A stretch of DNA of 9,209 nucleotides, taken from positions 1 through 9,209 of the forward strand of contig CAUCOL010000049.1 in NCBI GenBank assembly GCA_958444395.1. Reading direction: 5' to 3'. The notes below the pieces were generated by a model. It did not search any database. It worked only from the letters and a program-made list of their open reading frames with translations, and was not told the DNA's origin. The stretch's first letter is position 1. Each line of letters starts with the position of its first letter. Made by a program: the position numbers and the translations under genes. Below are positions 6,345 through 9,209 of this stretch, in pieces. The stretch comes from an uncultured Lachnospiraceae bacterium (GTDB lineage: Bacteria; Bacillota; Clostridia; Lachnospirales; Lachnospiraceae).

Positions 6345-6419
6345 CTATCTTGAGAATGTGACCTTTGCCTCTTTTAACAGTAATAATTTTTTACTCAAAA
6401 GATAGTTTTCACATTTTTT
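6345..6419 (+). terminator. Possible galE terminator with interleaved stems
   Basis: CTATCTTGAG (6345-6354) can pair with CTCAAAAGATAG (6394-6405), and the next word AATGTGA (6355-6361) can pair with TCACATT (6409-6415), followed by T to 6419. The arms occur in the order A-B-A'-B', so both stems together would be a pseudoknot; alone they are alternatives. It starts 4 nt after the galE stop. The long loop makes it a weak terminator by itself. Confidence 0.4.
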
Positions 6420-6442
6420 AAGACAATATCCCCTGTAACACA

Positions 6443-6491
6443 AACAGCCGATTTCCGTATTTTATCACATCATTCCACGGAATCGGCTGTT
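6443..6491. terminator. Bidirectional terminator between galE and the convergent minus-strand gene
   Basis: AACAGCCGATTTCCGT (6443-6458) pairs with ACGGAATCGGCTGTT (6477-6491), a 15-bp stem with one bulged T and an 18-nt loop. A T-rich tract (ATTTCTTTT) follows on the plus strand and TTTGTGTT follows on the minus strand. It lies between converging genes, 7 bp from the stop of the minus-strand gene, and should serve both. Confidence 0.85.
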
Positions 6492-6498
6492 ATTTCTT

Positions 6499-6888
6499 TT
6501 ATATCTGCCTCATTTCCTCCCGCAGCTGCCGTAGTTCCTCCTGCAGCGTGTCGCATGCACACCGGATCGTCCGTATCTTTTCCTGCTGTTTCCGCTTGCG
6601 GCGGTCACGCCACACATCCAATGCAAGCAGGATCAGAAATACAATACCAAGACCAGCCATCGGGATCTCTCCGTTCATATAGAAGACGACCCAGTTATTT
6701 AGAAACTGTACAAGCAAAAAGCAGGCAAATACTATGATATATGGACCGCATTTTTTCCACAGGGTTCTCTCCGGTATCTCCAGCCGCAGATCTGTGATTC
6801 TTTTTTCCAGATAAAAGATTTCTCTCTCTTTCTCCAGAATTTTCCGCTTGTATTCCCCCTCTGCTCCACTGTTTTGCGTTATTTGCAT
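6499..6888 (-). CDS. Small two-helix membrane protein with coiled coils, unknown function
   Basis: I do not recognise this 129-aa protein. An amphipathic charged segment (about 12-37, rich in K, E and L) looks like a coiled coil. It is followed by a hydrophobic helix at about 47-70 (GPYIIVFACFLLVQFLNNWV), a short polar loop, a second helix at about 76-94, and a basic and heptad-like tail (98-127, ending QEELRQLREEMRQI). The predicted form is a hairpin in the membrane with both charged ends in the cytoplasm. The ATG at 6888 has GAGG six nt upstream. A TTG at 6921 with GGGGAG before it is a credible longer start, adding 11 residues. It lies 125 bp after the UPF0251 gene on the same strand and could share its transcript. 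A bidirectional terminator follows at once. Confidence 0.7.
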   Translation of the reverse strand: MQITQNSGAEGEYKRKILEKEREIFYLEKRITDLRLEIPERTLWKKCGPYIIVFACFLLVQFLNNWVVFYMNGEIPMAGLGIVFLILLALDVWRDRRKRKQQEKIRTIRCACDTLQEELRQLREEMRQI

Positions 6889-6955
6889 AGTCTCCCTCGT
6901 CACCCCCTCTGTCTCTGTCAATGGTTCTCCCCGTCACCCTTTCTGTTTCTGCCAA
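6889..6955. repeat. Two imperfect 33-34 bp tandem units upstream of the small membrane-protein gene
   Basis: The stretch 6889-6921 and the next 6922-6955 align along nearly their whole length. Shared pieces on the plus strand are TCTCCC, CGTCACCC, TCTGT, TCTG and CAA, with one gap and a few substitutions. Each copy supplies a purine-rich ribosome binding site on the minus strand, GAGGGAG for the ATG and GGGGAG for the TTG, so the duplication may explain the two possible starts. Confidence 0.6.
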
Positions 6956-7013
6956 CGACTCCGCCCCGTATATCCATTCTTCCTTCCGACATCCGGGCTG
7001 GTTCGGCTCTTCT

Positions 7014-7376
7014 TTACTGCTTCGGCGCATCCTCCCGCACGCACTGATCCCCGGCACGATGACGAATAATACATTCCTGCCGGTCTCCTTCGCACACGAC
7101 ATAGGCGCCGCCGCGGATCTCCAGCCGCTTTCCGTTGACCAGACTGTCTGCCAGCTTTCGTCTCGCCTGTGCATAGATCGCCTGTACACTGGTTCGAATC
7201 AGATTCATCTGTTTCGCACATTCCTCCTGCGTCAGTCCTTCATAGTCGATCAGACGGATACTCTCATACTCATCTACTTCTAATATCACCGTCTCCTCTG
7301 ATTTCACCTTTTCCGGATTAAATCTCTGAAAAGACGGAATCTTACAAATTCTTCTCTTTTTTGGTGGTCGTGACAT
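7014..7376 (-). CDS. UPF0251/DUF134 family DNA-binding protein
   Basis: A 120-aa protein of the UPF0251 (DUF134) family, widespread in anaerobic Firmicutes and archaea. The N terminus MSRPPKKRRICKIPSFQRF matches the family's Arg-Pro-rich, Cys-containing start. It is followed by VDEYESIRLIDYEGLTQEEC (34-53) and a helix-turn-helix (about 48-75) with NLIRTSVQAIYAQARRKLAD. The segment LVNGKRLEIRGG (79-90) is also characteristic. The fold resembles sigma-70 region 4, so DNA binding is expected; no target is established for the family as far as I know. The ATG at 7376 was chosen over in-frame upstream ATGs because the family starts here and GGGG lies about 7 nt upstream. Two candidate promoters lie upstream, one inside the left arm of the large inverted repeat. 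Confidence 0.92.
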   Translation of the reverse strand: MSRPPKKRRICKIPSFQRFNPEKVKSEETVILEVDEYESIRLIDYEGLTQEECAKQMNLIRTSVQAIYAQARRKLADSLVNGKRLEIRGGAYVVCEGDRQECIIRHRAGDQCVREDAPKQ

Positions 7377-7435
7377 AATAATCCCCATTTCCTGTTTCAT
7401 TCCAAAGCGTCCCTCGAACGCCCACTTCTCCCCCC

Positions 7436-7464
7436 ATGTTACACCACTTTGCTGCCCCTGTAAA
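7436..7464 (-). promoter_or_regulatory. Candidate proximal promoter of the UPF0251 gene
   Basis: On the minus strand TTTACA (7464-7459) is 17 bp from TAACAT (7441-7436). It would give a leader of about 53 nt. The -35 is good and the -10 moderate. It lies about 20 bp outside the left edge of the large inverted repeat. Confidence 0.5.
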
Positions 7465-7555
7465 CAGCCGCCCCCTCCATCAGCCAAACTAGTGCAAACT
7501 TCCTGCCCCCTCCAATCACCGTGATTGATCATCCGGGCATCCGCAGGAAAATATA

Positions 7556-7584
7556 ATTAAAGATTTTTGCTCGAAGGCTGTCAA
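7556..7584 (-). promoter_or_regulatory. Candidate promoter inside the left arm of the large inverted repeat
   Basis: On the minus strand a perfect TTGACA (7584-7579) is 17 bp from TTTAAT (7561-7556), a near-consensus sigma-A promoter. Transcription would start near 7549 and run outward through the left arm toward the UPF0251 gene, leaving a leader of about 170 nt. The matching place in the right arm lacks the TTGACA, so the promoter is not a symmetric part of the element. Confidence 0.55.
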
Positions 7585-7752
7585 AGTCTGCGTAAATGAT
7601 GGATGAAAAATTGTCTTGGTACCTTACGCCTTTCCCAAGTCTGCACGCCGTCAGATTACGATGTTTGAATTACGTGCTCCGAGCGAAACTCACCCCCGGC
7701 AGGCGGTAGTCAGTCAGAATTTTAAACGGCACTCTGCGCTCGCCGGTGCTTA

Positions 7753-7784
7753 GCTTCCGGGTTTAACATGTTAAACCCGGAAGC
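7753..7784. repeat. Perfect 32-bp palindrome at the centre of the large inverted repeat
   Basis: The left half reads GCTTCCGGGTTTAACA and the right half is its exact reverse complement, with no spacer. In RNA it would close the long hairpin with a very small loop; in DNA it could extrude as a cruciform or bind a dimeric protein. The flanks GGTGC (7745-7749) and GCACC (7789-7793) continue the pairing. Confidence 0.95.
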
Positions 7785-8068
7785 TTATGCACCGCTGCGT
7801 CAGCGCAGGTAGTGAGAACGTGCCGTGAAAATTCTGCTGCTACTGCCTGCAAGGGGGTTCAGACACACTCTCCGCACGTATTCATCGTAATCTGACGGCG
7901 TGCAGACTGATCTGGGAAAGGCTAATACTCTGCGACAATTTTTCATCCATCATTTTGCAGACAATCCAGTTTACCGGGCAAAAATCACTTGATTTATTTA
8001 AGCCTGCGGATGCCCGGATGGATCAACATTGACTGTGATCTGCGGGCAGGAAGTTTGTGTCGGTTTGG

Positions 8069-9209
8069 TTAGGAAGGGTTCCGATGCAGTATCTGGGCGG
8101 TATAGATGGAGCGGTTTCTGTTTATGGCGTAGGCGATGACACCAACGATCGTGAAGGGAACCGCATTGGCGGCACCAAACACTTCGATGCCGATAAAGAT
8201 CGGTGCCATAAGTGTATTGGTAGCACTTCCGAAGACGGCGGCATATCCCAGGGCGGCGCATAGTTCGACCGGCAGTCCCAGGATGCTGCCAAGCAATACA
8301 CCGAGCGTAGCACCGATGGAAAACAGAGGGGTTACCTCTCCTCCCTGAAATCCGATAGATAAGGTCAGAACCGTAAGCAGCAGTTTCAGGATCCAGTCAA
8401 AGGAATAGACCTTATCTCCTGCAAAAGCAGCCTGGATCAGATTGGTTCCAAGTCCACAGTATCTTCCTCCCAGTCCCAAAAACAGGATAGCTGCCAGCGC
8501 AACGGACACCAGTCCGATCCTCTGGTAAGGATTGGGCAGGACTTTTGCCATCCACGCCTTCGTCTTCTGCAAAAGACCGGAAAATAATAAACCGGTAAGT
8601 CCAAAGGCTGCCCCTAACAGGATCACCTGTCCGATCTGCCCCGGTGTTGACAGTGCCAGCGTCTCATGCAGCGGCACACTGAATTTCTCCAGTCCCAGCG
8701 CATGAGAGGTAAACGCTGCCATATAAGAAGCAACCATTGCCGGTAATAAGGCTTCATACGCAACGCAGCCCGCAACGATCACCTCCAGGGCAAAAAACAC
8801 AGCGGCGAGCGGTGTCTGGAACAGGCCGCCAAAACCTGCTGCCATACCGACGATCAGCATGACACGGTCCTTAGATGACACATGCAGCTTTCGCCCAATC
8901 TCATGGGACAAGGCAGCGCCCATCTGCACTGCCACTCCTTCTCTTCCGGCACTGCCGCCAAACAAATGCGTGATCCACGTTCCAAATAACACCAGCGGAA
9001 TCAACAGCAGTGGAATGGACTCTCTCTTTCGCTGTCCCGTCTCAAAGATCAATGTCATCCCTTTCAGGCTCTCTTCATCAAAATGATGATATAGCCATGT
9101 GATCAGAAGTCCCGCCAACGGCAGAAAGGGAAGCAGCGTCCTGACATGCGCCGTCCGAAAATCTGTAATCCACAGCAGCCCCCTTCCAAATACCGCATCC
9201 AGCGCACCC
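8069..9209 (-). CDS. CLC-family transporter, probable fluoride/proton antiporter (CLC-F), 5' end off window
   Basis: An integral membrane CLC protein; 379 residues are visible and the frame is still open at the right edge, so the true start lies outside (the in-frame TTG at 9118 is not a credible start). The ion-pathway motif reads GSAGREGVAVQMGA, with the gating glutamate encoded at 8941-8939. Canonical chloride CLCs have GREGP here. The second motif is GFQGGEVTPLFSIGATLG where canonical members have GxFxP. The tail NTLMAPIFIGIEVFGAANAV and IYTAQ also fits the CLC-F branch. Many hydrophobic helices are evident and no C-terminal CBS domains follow. CLC-F proteins expel fluoride in exchange for protons and are often under a fluoride riboswitch; any such leader would be outside the window. 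CLC family is certain; fluoride specificity is inferred from motifs. The stop TAA (8071-8069) touches the edge of the large inverted repeat. Confidence 0.92.
   Translation of the reverse strand, partial: GALDAVFGRGLLWITDFRTAHVRTLLPFLPLAGLLITWLYHHFDEESLKGMTLIFETGQRKRESIPLLLIPLVLFGTWITHLFGGSAGREGVAVQMGAALSHEIGRKLHVSSKDRVMLIVGMAAGFGGLFQTPLAAVFFALEVIVAGCVAYEALLPAMVASYMAAFTSHALGLEKFSVPLHETLALSTPGQIGQVILLGAAFGLTGLLFSGLLQKTKAWMAKVLPNPYQRIGLVSVALAAILFLGLGGRYCGLGTNLIQAAFAGDKVYSFDWILKLLLTVLTLSIGFQGGEVTPLFSIGATLGVLLGSILGLPVELCAALGYAAVFGSATNTLMAPIFIGIEVFGAANAVPFTIVGVIAYAINRNRSIYTAQILHRNPS

Larger units (their letters stand above)
7484..8068. repeat. Very long imperfect inverted repeat (about 585 bp), unrecognised element or structured RNA
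   Basis: The stretch folds back on itself around 7768/7769. Paired blocks from outside in (left / right): 7484-7489/8063-8068; 7495-7508/8044-8057 (14 bp perfect); 7516-7520/8035-8039; 7525-7530/8021-8026; 7531-7547/8003-8019 (17 perfect); 7562-7570/7978-7986; 7588-7591/7957-7960; 7594-7615/7934-7955 (22 perfect); 7628-7637/7913-7922; 7640-7663/7883-7906 (24 perfect); 7671-7677/7874-7880; 7693-7697/7853-7857; 7699-7709/7840-7850 (10 of 11); 7715-7723/7828-7836; 7726-7732/7820-7826; 7735-7740/7802-7807; 7745-7749/7789-7793; centre 7753-7784. About 180 of 285 left-arm bases are paired, with unequal unpaired segments between. No plausible coding frame is present. It fills the gap between the UPF0251 gene and the 3' end of the CLC gene. 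It could be a MITE-like element, a structured RNA or a pair of inverted, diverged repeats. Confidence 0.93.

Noticed and set aside
6695..7221. Minus-strand frames of 164 and 95 codons overlapping the UPF0251 and small membrane-protein genes
   Set aside because: They run in other frames across two better-supported genes and have Arg/Ser/Gly-rich shadow-like composition without motifs.
7377..7532. Upstream extension of the UPF0251 reading frame
   Set aside because: Family members start at the MSRPPKK-type sequence; the extra 52 residues are low-similarity and contain the predicted promoter.
7484..8068. CRISPR array, attachment site or tRNA within the long repeat
   Set aside because: There is no direct-repeat/spacer periodicity, no cloverleaf and no integrase; the structure is a single mirror-type inverted repeat.
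7484..8068. Retron-like msr/msd hairpin
   Set aside because: No reverse transcriptase gene is in the window and the flanking genes are ordinary; long pairing alone is not enough.
7998..8261. Minus-strand 87-codon frame spanning the edge of the large inverted repeat
   Set aside because: It overlaps the CLC 3' end out of frame and enters the palindrome; no ribosome binding site or motif.

Overview
The window looks like chromosomal DNA of a gut-type Firmicute, most likely a Lachnospiraceae relative (Roseburia/Agathobacter/Butyrivibrio-like). This rests on strong AGGAGG-type ribosome binding sites, sigma-A promoters of TTGACA-17-TATAAT form, and the style of the galactokinase, UPF0251 and CLC proteins. 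It is an inference from sequence style; no taxonomic marker gene is present.

Positions 1-2190 (minus strand): a compact operon of a DJ-1/PfpI-family protein, an OmpR-type response regulator and a sensor histidine kinase that runs off the left edge. The first two genes overlap by 14 bp and the last two are 18 bp apart, so they are probably translationally coupled.

Positions 2255-6500: a galactose locus. A LacI-family repressor (minus) is divergent from galK and galE (plus). The 470-bp divergent region holds a promoter for each direction, and GCGC-centred palindromes overlap or follow both promoters, as expected for an autoregulated gal repressor. No galT is in the window. The galK-galE gap is tiled with small hairpins and contains a 21-codon ORF with its own Shine-Dalgarno sequence. 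The end of the repressor gene is followed by two decayed 35-bp copies of its own 3' end.

Positions 6500-7470 (minus): a small two-helix coiled-coil membrane protein of unknown function and, upstream of it, a UPF0251/DUF134 DNA-binding protein.

Positions 7484-8068: a gene-free, roughly 585-bp imperfect inverted repeat. Its arms match in about seventeen blocks, including perfect blocks of 24, 22, 17 and 14 bp and a perfect 32-bp palindrome at the centre. This is the most striking feature of the window and I do not recognise it.

Positions 8069-9209 (minus): most of a CLC-family transporter, open at the right edge, whose motifs fit the fluoride/proton antiporter (CLC-F) branch rather than canonical chloride CLCs.
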